DNA of 64,000 bases from contig WHVA01000377.1 of assembly GCA_015179125.1 (NCBI GenBank), positions 1-64,000 on the forward strand. Reading direction: 5' to 3'. Shown in pieces: positions 32,236-45,453 of the stretch. How positions within the stretch are numbered: the first letter of the stretch is position 1; each line of letters starts with the position of its first letter. A model generated the notes under the pieces. That model was not told where the DNA came from, made no database searches, and saw only the letters and a program-made list of their open reading frames with translations. A program made the translations under genes and the position numbers. Source of the DNA: Gautieria morchelliformis. Taxonomy: Eukaryota; Basidiomycota; Agaricomycetes; Gomphales; Gomphaceae.

Positions 32236-34116
32236 ACTTTCATGGTGGCATTGTCTTCCGGCGCGAATCTGATCACGCTGGACCTGTAGGCGGTGTCTTC
32301 CGCCTCTTCGTCCCATTCATAATATTGGGACGGTTCCCGATCCCACTCTTCAGCGGGTGCATCTTGGTTGCCCGGAGATTCATTGGGTTGGGGATCACCC
32401 TCCCCCTCTTCATCAATTTGATGGAGAGAATTTTGACCGAGATCCATCTCCGGATCCTCGGCCTCACCGTCGTGCCTTGCGGCTGCTGTCCTTATACCGG
32501 ACCTAAGCCGGGGGCACTCTGCCTTCTTGTGGCCAGGTTGGCCCCATTCAAAGCACGTGGTGTTGCTTTGGCTGCCGCTGGGCCGATCGTTAGGCCGGCC
32601 CAACGCTTTCGTTGGTGGGGCAGGTCGTGGGGACTACCCTGACACTTGAGGCTGTTTAGCTTCAGGCGGGCGTCCAGCTTGTGCTGGGCGTGGGGGCGGC
32701 AACCGTTGTCCTGTTCCGCTTCTTGAGAACAGGTTGGGCCTGGTCAGGCCCACTTGTGTCAACGGCTTGCTCCCTGTGAGCCAGGCAGCACTAGCCGTTG
32801 CTGCTGCGCTTTCTGCGCGGCGCATCCCCATCTTGTATTGGGATGCCTCAATCATCCGGGCTGTCTCGAAGAGTTGCTCTATTGAGCTGCTCTCGGAATT
32901 ATAGCCCTTTTTGAGGACTTCGTTGCGCACCGTCTCCGGAACGTGTAATCGTCTGGCGGCTGTACCATACGTGCCGCGTATTTCATGAGCTCGTTCAGCA
33001 TTTCCTGAACGGTTTTCATGCCCTGCATGACCGCGTCGAACTTATTCGATGCGTGATGGTACGTCAGTGTGTGCAGGAACAGTTTTTGAAGGCCCTGCAT
33101 CACAGTTTCCAGCGTCCAGCTGCGGACCTGGCGATCGAAGCATTCTACGTTTCGAAGGAACCACTCCTGGGCTTCGCCGGTGAGGCGAGTGCCCACGTAG
33201 CCGACCTGCATGTCGATGCTGGTTGGCCATAGGAGGCAATTCATTTTCAGCCATCGTAGGATGGCTGCCACGAAGATTTCAAACTCTTTGAGGTCAGATC
33301 CCCTGGCATATGGCTCGGGGTGAGCCAATTTCACACCGGCTTTCGCTAACACAGACTTCTCCGGGTCTGTGTCCACGGCGTCTGCTAACACCACGCGATC
33401 ATCCATGTGATCCTGTCGTACGGCTCCATTGGTACGACGTTGGCCTGGTCAGGGATTCCCTGGCCCTCCGTTGGGGCCATGGATCGCTCACGTGGCTGTG
33501 ACGCTGCGCGGGGCAGGCTGTTGTATGCCTTGACGGGCCCCAGGCCCGGATCGGGCTCGGGATCGGGGGCATTTTGTGCTCTCAGTTCCGGGGGCATTTT
33601 GTGCCTGGTGTCCCCGGTCAGTCCCGCGTTGCGGATCCGCAGCCTGCTGTTGTAGGCTGCGCGCGCCTGCCGTGCGTCCTGTACGGCTCACGTGAGCTGC
33701 TCGTCGGGCAGCTGAGCGGTGTGGCTGTGGGCCACTGTTTCTTCAGTGTTCTTCGCTAGTAGCTCGAGTGCCCATGTGTGGTGGCGCGCGGCTGTGGCTT
33801 CTTTACGCTGCCAGTGTGCGACTTCGAGCTCTAAGCTCTGGGTCATCATTTCAGAGTCAGGCTCTGAGGCGACCTGATCCCTAACGATCTGTTGGATTGT
33901 TTTACGGCTGTCCATTGGGGCAGCCGGTTGCTCTTGAGGTTCGTTCCCAAACCTTACGTCCTGTTCGACCGGGACGGCTGGCGGCGGCATTCGCTGCTTG
34001 TCCCGCTCCTTTCGGCGCGGGTCTTCCACATCGTGACTGCGGTATACAGTTGGTGCGTACATACTGGCAACATAGTATATCCATGCCGTCGCTCGCCTGC
34101 TCGGTGTCGCCTGCAT
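32235..34116 (-). mobile_element. Gypsy gag fragment
   Basis: On the minus strand: an N-terminal region rich in charged residues (about 33690-34060), the gag capsid-like core (about 33000-33400, TRLTGEAQEWFL) and a zinc-knuckle-like region (GQPGHKKAECP, about 32530-32560), then an acidic tail. No pol follows, because the Helitron sequence starts directly. A different family from Gypsy-1 and Gypsy-2. A broken fossil with several breaks. Confidence 0.75.
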
Positions 34117-34599
34117 GTAAGGCTGAACGGTGGTGGCTCGCCTGATGGCTCAAGGGATAAGGCGAAGGGGTGGCGGGATGGAATAGGAATGAGAGACTCA
34201 GCATGTAGGTGTTGGAGTGGAGGTGTTGCAAGATGGGATCGGTGTGTGGCTCAACTCGGTGTGCTCGGAGTACCTGTCTGCTTGTGCGCATGTGATTTGC
34301 ACGTCTCGGCTTGACTTGTCGTGTGTAAGTGTGGACTCGGGTGTGGCCTCGACTCGTGGGGAAGGACTCGTTAGCTCGGGTACTTGGTTGTGTGTGTGTG
34401 CGCGTTGTGATACTCGTAACGGACTTGAATGTAGGAGGGAATCGGATCGTCGTTAAGTTGTTGTAAGGGACATCGTAAGTCATAAGATATATTCGTGAGC
34501 TCGTGAAATAGATCGAGTGATAGTTAGGTCCCTAGCTGTTATGTCCTCACGACATATTCCAGGTGATGGGGGTGAATCATCAGGAACCTCAGAGAGACA
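34117..34599. other. Unassigned spacer upstream of the gag fragment
   Basis: About 480 bp, GT-rich on the plus strand (TGTGTGTGTGCGCG near 34390-34410), with no gene. It could be the leader or LTR of the gag fragment, but no second copy is present to prove it. Confidence 0.35.
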
Positions 34600-35174
34600 G
34601 CATTGTTCTGAGATACCCCATAGGGTGCAGGAGTGAGCTATCATAGACATAGCAAAGAGAGGGGTATGTAGGGTGTGTACAGTCTGAATATACTGTTACA
34701 ACACAATCCTTCAGGGAGATTGACCAAGCTCAGGGATGAGACCCAAGGCAAGGTCCGAGGTTATGGGGTGAGGTTCAGAGAGGGAGGTCAGAAAGGGACT
34801 TGGCTTCAGCTTATGTGCTACACCTGCCCTACATACCAGTCCCAACTCCTTAGATAAACAAATAGAGGTGAAGGCTTAGCAACTAGCTAAGGATCAAAGG
34901 TGTATGAGAGTTGGTATTCAGACTGAAGAATAGGAGTGCATACAGGTGAGTTTATATATGGGTGAAGTAAGGGTCAAGGGCAGGGATATGGGCAAGGTAA
35001 ATATAACTAAGTGATGCATGATGGAACAGAATAGACAGATAAGGCAAATAGACCATGTGCTTAAGCTCAGGCTCTGGCTCATAATCACAAGGCTTGGGCA
35101 TGATGTTCACAAGCCTCGGAGGGATGGCTAGAGGTATCACTGGTAAGTAACTGGCCAGAGGCCAGGTTCTTACA
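34600..35174 (-). mobile_element. Decayed Gypsy-1-family relic (gag start + LTR-A)
   Basis: 34600-34690 matches the beginning of Gypsy-1 gag and its leader. 34694-35174 matches LTR-A from TGTTACAACA to GTTCTTACA. CpG sites of the intact LTRs are mostly TpG or CpA here, so the copy is old and heavily deaminated. Confidence 0.75.
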
Positions 35175-35176
35175 GT

Positions 35177-35436
35177 ACCTGTCCCAGCTTCTTAGGTAGA
35201 CAAATAAGAGGCAAAGGCTTAGAAACTAGCTAAGGGCTAAAGGGTGCATGAAGTTGATATTCAGACTAAGGAATAAGGGTGAATGATGCATGGTAGAATG
35301 GAATAGACTGATAAGGAAATAGACCATATGCTCAAGCTCAGGCAGGGGCTCAGGCTCGGGCTTGATATTCATGAGCCTCAGAAGGATGGCTAGAGGTATA
35401 ACCGGTAACTGGCCGGCCGGAGGCCAGGCTCTTACA
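35177..35436 (-). repeat. Second partial LTR-A relic
   Basis: Repeats the last ~260 bp of the LTR just to its left (CCCAGCTTCTTAG ... GGCCAGGCTCTTACA). It is likewise CpG-poor. The tandem arrangement suggests local duplication or two abutting insertions. Confidence 0.65.
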
Positions 35437-35905
35437 GCCATACAAATCATTGTATTCTTCCAGGTGATTGGCTCAATGTCTATGGACACTCATCAATTGG
35501 CGCAGAGCCAGTGCATGGGTGGTGAGTTCACATGTAAGAAGACTGTCTAGAACACCTCAGCCACTGCCTTTGCAAGTCCAGGTGTGTTTTAAGCTATGCA
35601 CCTATGATGTTAACTTTGCATTTATGGCATTTATGTAACTTCATACAGATTTTTGTACAGGAAGTAGGGATATCTTTGACAAAAATAAATCTTAGTCAGG
35701 GTATTCAAGGGACATGCATACATCTTCAGTTAAAGGAATACATATTTGGGAGGAGAGGAGACATGGCGGCTGTAGAAAGCAGTGGCAAATGCGTGCAGCG
35801 AACGGTATAAGATAGTGGGAAATGATTTGCGTGTGGTACCTGAACGGAAGACCGACACGACCTTGAAAAGGTATGAATGGTAATAAAAACTGAAGAAGCA
35901 GGTCA
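35437..35905. other. Intergenic, 3' flank of RhoGAP gene
   Basis: AT-rich, no gene recognised. It marks the edge between the transposon block and the gene-rich block and probably contains the RhoGAP 3' UTR. Confidence 0.4.
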
Positions 35906-38497
35906 TTATGACTCGTCGACGAAAATATCCGCATAATGCTCCAAAATAGTTTCGATGGCCTGTAATTCTCTTGTCAGTGAGTTTGTTACGAGGGTTCAGT
36001 ACTTGAACATATGCCTTATTCTGCCAGGTTGCATCTGCCATTCCGTTCACAGCGCCCACACCTGCACCACCGCCACCGATGCCGAAAAGTGTTGGACCAA
36101 AGACAATGGCTAAGTTGGATATACCCATCTGATTTTCCGCTTCATGCAGCGATATCCTGGCAGGCGGACAAATGAATACAGTTGAAGATGGTATATGAAA
36201 ACATCTGTACTTATGCAGGTGTCCTAGGAAATACTTGAGCGTCGCGTAATTGGCATCGGGAAGGTCGTTGACACGCTCATGCAGACGTATGTGACGCATT
36301 CGGTCAAGCTCAATTTCTAACAATAAGAGTGAGTAAACGATGGCGGCATTATGGTGAGGTTACATACTCGCAGCCTCAATAAACCCTTGGTGGAGGCTGT
36401 GAGTAAGCAATGGTTCAGGTAGCTCTCGAAGCCATAACTTCATGAGTGAAGCGACATTATTGATGTCTGACGTCCATTCAGCACTGTCCAGATCAACGGA
36501 TCCGACATCTGTACTAATAGGTAGGAGGAATGAATAGTGGAGAGCGAATACACGACAAACCTCGATCAAGCAACTCTTTCAGTTTTTGTATCTTGCTATG
36601 GGTACCACTGAGACGGTAAATCCCCTTGGACTCAAGTCCCCACTTCTCAATCGCTTCGCAACACTTCAGCATGATCAGTGGGACGTCTACACTATCACGT
36701 GTCATCTGCTCGGCAAGATCGACACCGAAAGTCAAGCCAGCTTTGTCGTTGCCCTGCGAATCCACGACCGAGTTCTGCGAGTGCGATGCAACCTGAGCGG
36801 GTTTCTCTATTACATGGGGCGGAAGAGGCGCAACCTGCCACGCACAATATGATTAGTATGAGAGAGGGTGTAGGTATTAACGAACGTACGAATCCTTCTT
36901 GCCAAGGGCCTTCTCGCCGAAGAACCTTCTGCCCGGAACTGGCGTGGGCTACGGCATAGTTCTGCATGTAAATCTTGAAGTCTGCGCGATTATCAATGAC
37001 CTCAATGGCTGCTCGTAACCCAGGTGCTACAACAAAATCGTCACAATCATACTAGCTGTGGTGATGAAAATATACTGACTTGAGTCCTGTTCCATAGGAG
37101 CAAGGGTAGTCCCGTCGGTGTGTAGCAAACTCTCAAACAAGAAGGCATATCGCCCAAGGTGATATTGTAACCCATTATCAATTTCGTCAGCACCTTCCTT
37201 CAGGTTCTGTTAAGGCAAATTGAGTACACTCCCAGCTGGTACCTTTAAACTACGTAAAACTCACTCTGAGGATTCGCGGAAGCTGGAAATTGAAATATTC
37301 TTGTCGCATTGCCTGTGTCTCTTGGATAGCCTTGGACATTGCAGTCGAAGCAGTCGACATGCGCATCCTGACATCATCTTCTTGGCGCTGGAGCTGAGGC
37401 ACCAATTCAGCCCTGCACAGCTTTAGGTAATCGGGGTATCTCACATTAGCGGGATTTTTCCCTTTAAGTAGTAGTCCACCCTTAGCCAGTGCCGCTTTAC
37501 CTATGGCCCTTTTAGCCCCCGGCGAGCGTACACCTTGGACGCCAGTCTCCTTGTAAGACTCCCCCTCTTTCTGCAATAGCAAGCGCTCCAGTTCTTCCGC
37601 AGTTGCATCGTGACGTAACTTGGCCTTTTCCAGAGCTATCTCGGAGTCGGTAAGAGCACGCTCATATCGCGTGGCGAGATCCTTAGTCTAGGTAGAAGAT
37701 GTATGGATAAGAATGGGTGTATGAACTTTGAAAACGAGCTAACCTCTTTCCGGCCTTTATCAACATGCTTGGCTAGATTCACGAGTTCCTCACTGATATC
37801 GCTTAGCCTCTGCGCAAACCGAAATCGATTTTCTGCTATCACTTCGTGTATACGCATTGAGGATTGCCATGCAGTCACAAAAGTCCTATGATATCACCAA
37901 CAATTCAGTCTGTTAGAAATAATTGTGCGAGGTAGGACTGCTCTGAGCTAACCCGGCCTTTCCGTCATTCATAGAATATACGTCAGAAGTCGTCCGTGCA
38001 AGCTTCTGCATGCTTTTCCCGTACTCCTCCTCCAAGACGGCCCGCTTCTTGAGGAATACAGATGCCTCCTGATATTCATTAACAGAAGCACTGGGCGGAC
38101 ATGCATAATAGAGACGTACTCGACAAGACACCATGCTTTGCTTTATTCGATCCAGCAATAACGGTACACCGCACTGACCATATACTCGGAGTCAATTACG
38201 AATTACGGTGCTGCTGCTAATACCGAGATCACGTACATCTAAATCACAAAGTGCTCGTAATATGCTTTCATCGAAACTCTCCACGATGCTTGTAGAGTCA
38301 TGAAGCAAGGTGCTGACTGTGTCTCTCCGTTCCATGGGGGATATATCATCCTGCCATTTAGAGGAGGATGGTGTGTTGGCAGATTCAGAGCTGAGACGTG
38401 GTATCACCAGTGGAGGTGAGCTGGACTTGGACGGTGCTGGCGGTACGGAATTGGGATCTGAGTCAAGTGAATGCTGGGATGGAGATGCACTGGACAT
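35906..38497 (-). CDS. RGD1: F-BAR and RhoGAP protein (Rgd1/Rga7 type)
   Basis: A GTPase-activating protein for Rho GTPases with an N-terminal membrane-binding F-BAR domain; yeast relatives act at the cortex in polarity and cytokinesis. Start chosen at ATG 38497 (MSSASPSQ). A Ser/Pro-rich leader precedes the FCH/F-BAR segment (PLLLDRIKQS, then FLKKRAVLEEEYGKSMQKLA), followed by a coiled-coil stretch and a C-terminal RhoGAP domain with the arginine finger in GIYRLSG, then LMKLWLRELPEPLL and NLAIVFGPTL. Many short introns; clear ones are 38174-38236 and 38069-38119 (both GTACGT donors). The end at TAA 35906-35908 needs a small last intron. No DEP domain is seen between F-BAR and RhoGAP, favouring Rgd1/Rga7 over Rgd2. 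It looks intact. Confidence 0.88.
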
Positions 38498-39446
38498 GTT
38501 CCGGTGAAGGGGATATGATGAATGACTGTACACTGGATCTGTGGTTTGTGGGGCGGTTGTTGGAGGTGCTGTTGGAAGTGCGCCAGCTTTATTTGTAGCT
38601 CAGATAAGCGGCGTGCCGTCAAAGAATACGTATGTGTGGACGTACGGATTGCAAACATTGTTGCACAGGAGTGGGAGTAGTAAACAACGCAAGGCCAGCT
38701 TGGTACGGTACGGCGTTTGCCGACAGGCTTCATGTACCTTCCGACACCGTGACGACCATGTATTATACCACTTATAATGCTTCGAATATCCATAAAACCC
38801 TGCATGCTATCTAGCATCGTCTGGCTGTGCTCATTTCTCGTCGTGGCCATACAGCAGCTTGGTCTTTACCTGCACACAATAATAATGGTTACCCTGACCG
38901 TTGACCGAGAAATCCCTTGCGATGGGAAGATGACTCCACCAGGACCAACCCTGCCAGCCAAAACGGTCATATATAACTGCCTATCACACTGCGAGCGTGA
39001 GTTGCGCCGTATGATGCATCACCGCACGAGTCAAACACGCTGGCAGTCCGCAAATCATCATCAGCAAACCGTCAGGATTATCTCTAACTTCGGCTCTAGA
39101 CAGAATGGCATAACTAATAATAGCACTGTTATCCCTACTTTTAATGAAAATTTCCTGTAACGTTGACCTTCACTCCCCGGTCATGGTAGCATCGACATGT
39201 CCGATACCATCTGGGCCAGTTTGTCTTGACTCTTTTTGAAGACCGTCAACGATGGTTTGTGTGCTTCACACCACGTCTGATATGCCACAGCACCTGCAGC
39301 GGCAATAATCTGCCTTTTTATTTGACGAGTAATTAAATTTCATAGTCCTAACTGAAAGAGTATATAATCGCCTAGGGCTGAGTAAGCGTCCCATGCGTGA
39401 CAAGGTCACGCGACACGGCGCGTTGTCATTACCAAGACAAGACAAG
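38498..39446. other. Divergent intergenic region RGD1/NUP85
   Basis: About 950 bp between two divergently transcribed genes, so it should hold both promoters. No repeat or further gene is recognised. Open frames here lack recognisable domains. Confidence 0.4.
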
Positions 39447-42144
39447 ATGGTATTATTACCGCATGTCCTCCTCGCGCCTCCCCTACTGGAAAAGCATGAG
39501 CGAGAGGCCTTTACTCGTGCAGGGGACTACATATCAACCGCGGTATCTCCTCGAGGCAACTCCCTGGCAGTATTTGCAGCGGCAACCGATGTAGGCCACA
39601 ATTCTACTTATGGTTTATGCATGGGTTGCAGCTCAACCAGACGCTCTAGTCCAAGCACTCTAAAAGAAGTGAGGAAGACGGCTATGCCTCGGACATCTTT
39701 ATATCAACGTGGGACAGCGTCATCTCAAATTCACGGAGAAAAGTGAGCTTGGTCGTGCGCGTACCTTTAATCACGGCATGACACAATATTAGTTTATTTC
39801 TGATTGCTTCGTGACAATGGTTAAATTTAACAAGACCATGGCACGCCATCAGTCTGGTCTTTTTGATGAGTGAGTGACCCTAACTTCCGTAATAGCGTGC
39901 TGATGGAAGTGTTTTGAAGGGACTTGAGTGAGGATGATTTGATTTGGTTCAACGGTATTGCGGATGAGTATTTGATCGCTCTGAAACTAGAAAGGGAGAG
40001 ACTTGATGTTAGTCCAAGCTGTCGTTACTTCTCAATTCCTTCTAAGTATCCCTATTCTAGGATGAAGATCCTTGGCCAGAGGCCGCTATCTCTCACACTG
40101 AAATTCTTTATGCTGCCTTCAGCCTCTTCCAGGTTATGCACTTGCCGTCTAACGGCTCTTTGAGCGGCCTTGTAGGCGAGGAACTACTTGAATGGCTCAA
40201 TACAAATTTCATTGCTCCCGACTCAGAGGCGGCCATTGAGTTGAGCAATCTGAGCCTACCATGGGAAGAGGACAGATTTTGGCATTATCTCATTCGGTGA
40301 GTTTTTTTGTTCGCAGCCATTGTAACCCGGATTGAAAGCCCCAGATGTATTTTGCGAGGACTTTCGCGGACTGCTTTGATATTTTTTGAACGTCTTAAGA
40401 AGCACCCGTCGCCTCTGATGAGTCATCAGGCTGAGGCTCTTGTCAATATATTATCCTCTCATCCGAGATCAAACAGCTTTGACACTGAACAGGAGTTCTT
40501 CTCCACCTGGAGACAGTGGAAAAGCAAAGTTGCCGGCTTCCGAAAAAAGTTGGAGTTACTTTCAGACGAGGATGGCGATGACTGGCTTCCTTGGCTTCTT
40601 GAGATTGCTCATATAATGGAAGGTGACAAAGCTACCATCATCCGATATTGTGAGTCGTACGAAGAAGGGTGGAAAGAAGCCATCTGTGTCTGGGGTATTT
40701 GGGTAGACGTTGGCTTGCGGCGACAAAATATTCCGTAAGTATTTGCTAATTGTAACAAATCGTAACGTGCTTGTTCACATGCTAGCACCTTGGTCAGGGG
40801 TGTGATGACATCAATTCTGGAAAGTCTGCCCCAGGATCCCACTCTTTCCGAGGAAAAATTGTTCGCGGCCTTCTTCAGTGACCAGATTGGCGAAGTGATC
40901 AAATGTGCTAACGAGATCGACATATGGCTGGCTGCTCATCTAGCGGACATGATGCAGCCGTTGGGATTGTTGGTTGAAAGTGAAGAGTAAGCTTTGGAGC
41001 GCTCGGTTTCTATGCTTATCCTCACCTATGCGATTGTAGTGCCGAGTTACCTATCCGTATACATTTTCTCCTCGGTTACGCAGAGTATCTCCTCGTCGAT
41101 CCGTCGTTATGGCGCATAGCTGTGTTGTATATGTATGAATGCGGTGAAGCCGGCCAACTTCAAGCCGACGAGGTTCTGTTAAGGATCCCACTTAATTTAG
41201 GCAACACAAAAGGAAAAGAAGGGACTGCTGAACGGGGACAGATGGACCCTGAAGATGATGTTCTGGTGGATGGAAGAGTAAAGCAAATACTAGAAATTTG
41301 TAAGGATCATGGACGGGAAGGCGTTCGGAGAGAGATTTGCAGGGTGAGACATTGTGTCAATGATGAAACCACTCACCTCGTTACTTCGACCTTTAGATTG
41401 CGGCGCGAACATTCACCGAACTTGGAAAGTATTCCCTCGCCATTTCATACTACACATCCGCCGACGATTGGCCAGGAGTTGGGCGGATAGTCGACTTGAT
41501 GCTCACCAAAAGCATTGCCGCAGGTAAATTGGGTGACGTTGTCGATGTGATTATGTCCCCTCACGACAAGTTGATTGTGCAGATTCAAAAGAGTTCATCG
41601 CCTCTGTATTGGAAATTGCGCCATCACTGCAACACGCCTCCTCCTACGGACAATCAATCTTTCAAAGGCGGCTATCTTTTCTGGTAAGATATGCCGAGTT
41701 CCACACACACTGGTCCCAAGGTGACGTACAAGATGCGGCCTGGGACGTTGTTTCCATGTTCCGCGATGAGCTGGTGCCCACATTTTGGTGGGGCATGTTG
41801 CTCAAACAGGCAGGGGAGCTTTTGCTTCAGGATGGTGTGTATTTTTCGTTGCCTGCTCTGTTGTGTCATCAACTTGAAGTTATTGTTTCGCAGCTGAGGT
41901 CATGCCTTTCGAGGTTACAGAGGTGTTCGAGCTGTTGCGTCGTCTTGAGGAGGTTCAAACCCGTGCCGCGCAAGGATCTGGCCCCGAGTACCTTGGCGCG
42001 CTGATGTACCAACTGCAGAAAGGTGGAGAGCGAGAAGCCCTTCGGCAGCTGGAGTCTGTGCGACTCACTTTGGCGCGATATTTTGCTCGATGCAGTGTTC
42101 TTGCCGTAGGTGGTAAGGGCAGGATACTCCCTCAACCAACGTGA
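39447..42144 (+). CDS. NUP85: Nucleoporin Nup85
   Basis: A structural subunit of the Y-shaped (Nup84/Nup107) scaffold of the nuclear pore. Start chosen at ATG 39447 (MVLLPHVLL). The exons read in one frame through about ten short introns with GTNNGN donors. Recognisable family features are the helical-repeat blocks LPWEEDRFWHYLIR, LSRTALIFFERLKKHPS and LLGYAEYLLVDPSLWRIAV, followed by LLRIPLNL and an Arg/Leu-rich C-terminal helix set ending GRILPQPT at 42144. Length of about 650-700 aa fits the family. It is divergent from the RhoGAP gene. No disabling change seen; exon borders are by eye. Confidence 0.8.
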
Positions 42145-45100
42145 TTCAGTGAATCGCAGCAGGTTGACCCTGTCGTCGTTGTGATCAAAGGAGGGCATTT
42201 ACCAAACAAAATAAATGGATGGCGATCACTGCCTACCGGCCACCGGTGAAAGAAGTTGTAGCCTCACGTGACGCCTGACCGCATCGTAGATCGTCTCAAT
42301 TGAGGCGAATATGCTACCTCCAGAACCATGCATTGGACTCCTTTGAAAACCTTGCGCAGTTATGATAGATGAACGTCAGTTGAAGTGACGCTGCAGTCAG
42401 GCTGCAAGACCTCTTAGTTATAGCGCGGTCATTATCTCTTGAGAGAAATTTACTGCCAGAATAATCTAGGAACAAGAAATTAGTGCTGCGCACGATATAT
42501 ATATAACTTTGTCGAAAAGGCGAATCCCCACGAGAACATACACATAAGAAAATAATCTCAGCACTCAGTAATACCTCGGAGACGATGGAGTGGGGTCACA
42601 TCAAGACACTCGTCACTTTGTATCTCCGCCTCAAATTCTTGCGCTCATGCTGCTGAATTTGATGCAACAAGTACTGCCAGGGCGACTGGCATCTGCTTTG
42701 AAAACCCCCGCTTTTTTAACTCCTGCATTTGGATTCACTGAGTAGTGGCACTACTGTCGAGTCTGCTTTGTTGACTTGGAATCCAAGGATCCATCAGTGA
42801 TTCACGCTGATTATATTATTTTGGGGACTCCTCACTAGCTTGCTGCGTTCTAGAAACAAATATCCTTTATATGCTCCAGGAATACTAAGTTCCAAAGGCT
42901 AGTCGCAGGAGCTTGCATAATGAATTGGCAGGAGCGTTTTCACGAACTGCGAGGAAATCCAAATGTAGATCATCTCAACTTGGAGGCAGTCTCGGAGGCC
43001 ACACCAAAAAATTTGCTTCTCACCTCACTCCCCTTCACTATTGTGCACGCGATCTGCGGTGTATAAGTGCCCAGTGATATCCCTGGCCTAAGAAACCTCT
43101 GGCTAGCATGGCGCCCAGTTGTCGCTCTACGTGCCAAATTGTGATGCCATGGCCATTTTTTTCCTCTAATACAGTTGCCATTATGCTAAAAGGCTGGTAT
43201 TTGGTGTCAGAGATATGCATTACGACTCCGTGCAGCTTTGCACTCTATATCGTGCGTGAAGCTTAGCCTTGAATGTGCACATCGAGCTCATCCTTTCGCT
43301 CCCTTTGGAGGTGCAGATGTGTTCATTTCATTTCGCTATCTCTTATTTGCCCTGCGGACATTCGACCTTGGTCTCTATTGTGCGTCACGGCCCTATGACC
43401 CATTCCTTCATGTCGAGACACTGAACAAACACAGCTAGATAAATGTCCCGCGGGCCCTTGTAGGGGTGTTGGTGCCCAGAAGGCACATATCTGCACGTCC
43501 GCGTGCACGTGGGTCTTCAACCTATAAAATTCTTCATGTCTTTGACTGAGAATTGCAACAGGCACGCAACCCCCGGGCCTCAATCCTCTACTCCCGAAGT
43601 TATCACCGACTGCGGGGGTACCATCACGTGTCCCACCTGCCAAAGAGTTGTATGAGCTGTTTATAATTTACCTGACAATGATAAATGTAGTCGCATACAT
43701 ATATCACAACTCCAATATATATCATATAGATGGCCACGTTTCACACATACTTTTGTCCTGATATTACTCAGAGTCTGCTTCAGCACTGGCAATTAACGGG
43801 AATTCTGCGGGGTGGTTGTGTTGATCTAGCCGTCGGTAATCATTGGCCAATCTCCTGGTTACAACGAAATCCTGGTTCTGGGAGCCGATGGGAGGACTCC
43901 ATCATTTCATCAGCGCTTCCTCGTCGCTGAACGTACACCCTCAAGAGACATATACGTGAAGCTTTTAACTTTTCTAATCTATGACAAGTCAAACTCGACA
44001 AATAAAACTTGCACAAGCAGCGTGTCGCCTTCCTGTACATATGTACCAGCCGATCGCCGGGAACCCCATGATCTATCCGACGCCTATGCATGGCGATGTA
44101 AGATAGATCGGTCGCTAATAGGTAAATATTGATGATGGTTGCGGCTGGATTGCGCTCTTGATCCCATGACTCTCCTCAAAAAGTCAGAGAGATCTATGCA
44201 CTCAATACTGGTTGAAGCATAGGACGAGGCATACAGAAGTGCCAGAATTAAAGCCACGTGCATCACACGTTGATGCACGTGGAGGCCTGTCGGTATAGTC
44301 TGAGTGATTAGTATAATGAAATGGACAAAGCTCTGAAGACTTGCTTTCGAGTCCAAGTGCGTCTACTAGTAGATAGGCGTGTTCCAAGAGTTTCATGGCA
44401 TCTTTACTGCCAGTGGAAGTTTTACCACATCGAATGGCTCCGGTGGAAGGCATGGCCGCTCTACCTTGCCTCATGCGCATGTACGATTAGGCGTATACAA
44501 TTTCTTAGCTGAGCTGAACATACTTATAAGGGCTCATAGTTATAGTTATTGGAGAGGGAACTCCATTGTGCTGTGGAGATACAACGCCCATGACGAGTCA
44601 AGGCGGGACCTGCGAAATCCCATCGGGTTTCTACAAACTAATTGGTTAGCTTATGTAATACCCAAGCCTGCGATGTTCGCGGTGTGAATTGTCACGAGCG
44701 ATTCCGTCATCATAGGTGTCGCCCAGCCGTCTCAGCTCAAATCCATGGGCGCAATCACCCGAGTGTTGAAAGATTATAGATATTTTCACTGGGGTCCGAG
44801 AATAACTGGTCGTGGATCTATCTTCATTTCTTGGTACTAAATTTTTCCTGCCGTTAGAAGCATCGGAGGCAAGGTATCAATGAAACGCCTGACCATGCGA
44901 AGGACGGGATTATATAGCCCCCCGGGCCGGGCAATTACTAGTCTGAAGCTTACAGGATTATCATATGCTATGTTCCCTTCCTCTCATATTCGCAGGGCGG
45001 CAGATACTCAGTGCCCCTCAAGGCATCACAATGAAGATGAGCCGTAGAATTCTGGAAGATATCCGAATCGATGGGGTATCGTGCTAGTAAAGCAAGCGCA

Positions 45101-45453
45101 GTATAAACGGGATGGATCGTGGCAGCTAGATACCTGTAGAGCGTTGGGGTAACTATAAGTTCTTTATCCTGCCGCTGCTTATTCCACAGCAAGATAGACA
45201 TGAGAGCGAGGTGCGAAAATAAACGCCTACAGCCTAGCGCCTAACAGTGCTTCTTGATCGTAGATAGGCGCCGATCGGTTTGGTCTGATACCGTAGGCTC
45301 TCCGTAACGCTGTATCCTCCGCCAGTGTGTAACTATCTAATTCTACTGGACTACGCATTCCCAACGTGAACATCATTCCCAAAGTCCTTTTGGTTCTTCT
45401 TTGGCCGAAGGCACGGCCGAACGAGGGATCACCTAGATCCTGCCTGTCACAGA
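42145..45453. other. Long intergenic gap without recognised genes
   Basis: 3.3 kb. No open frame shows a known domain, and no repeat shared with the transposon block was found. Small features: an (AT)n run near 42498-42508, and an 88-codon minus-strand frame at 45227-45493 that overlaps the start of the next gene and matches nothing I know. It could hold lineage-specific exons, a non-coding RNA or decayed DNA. Confidence 0.4.
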
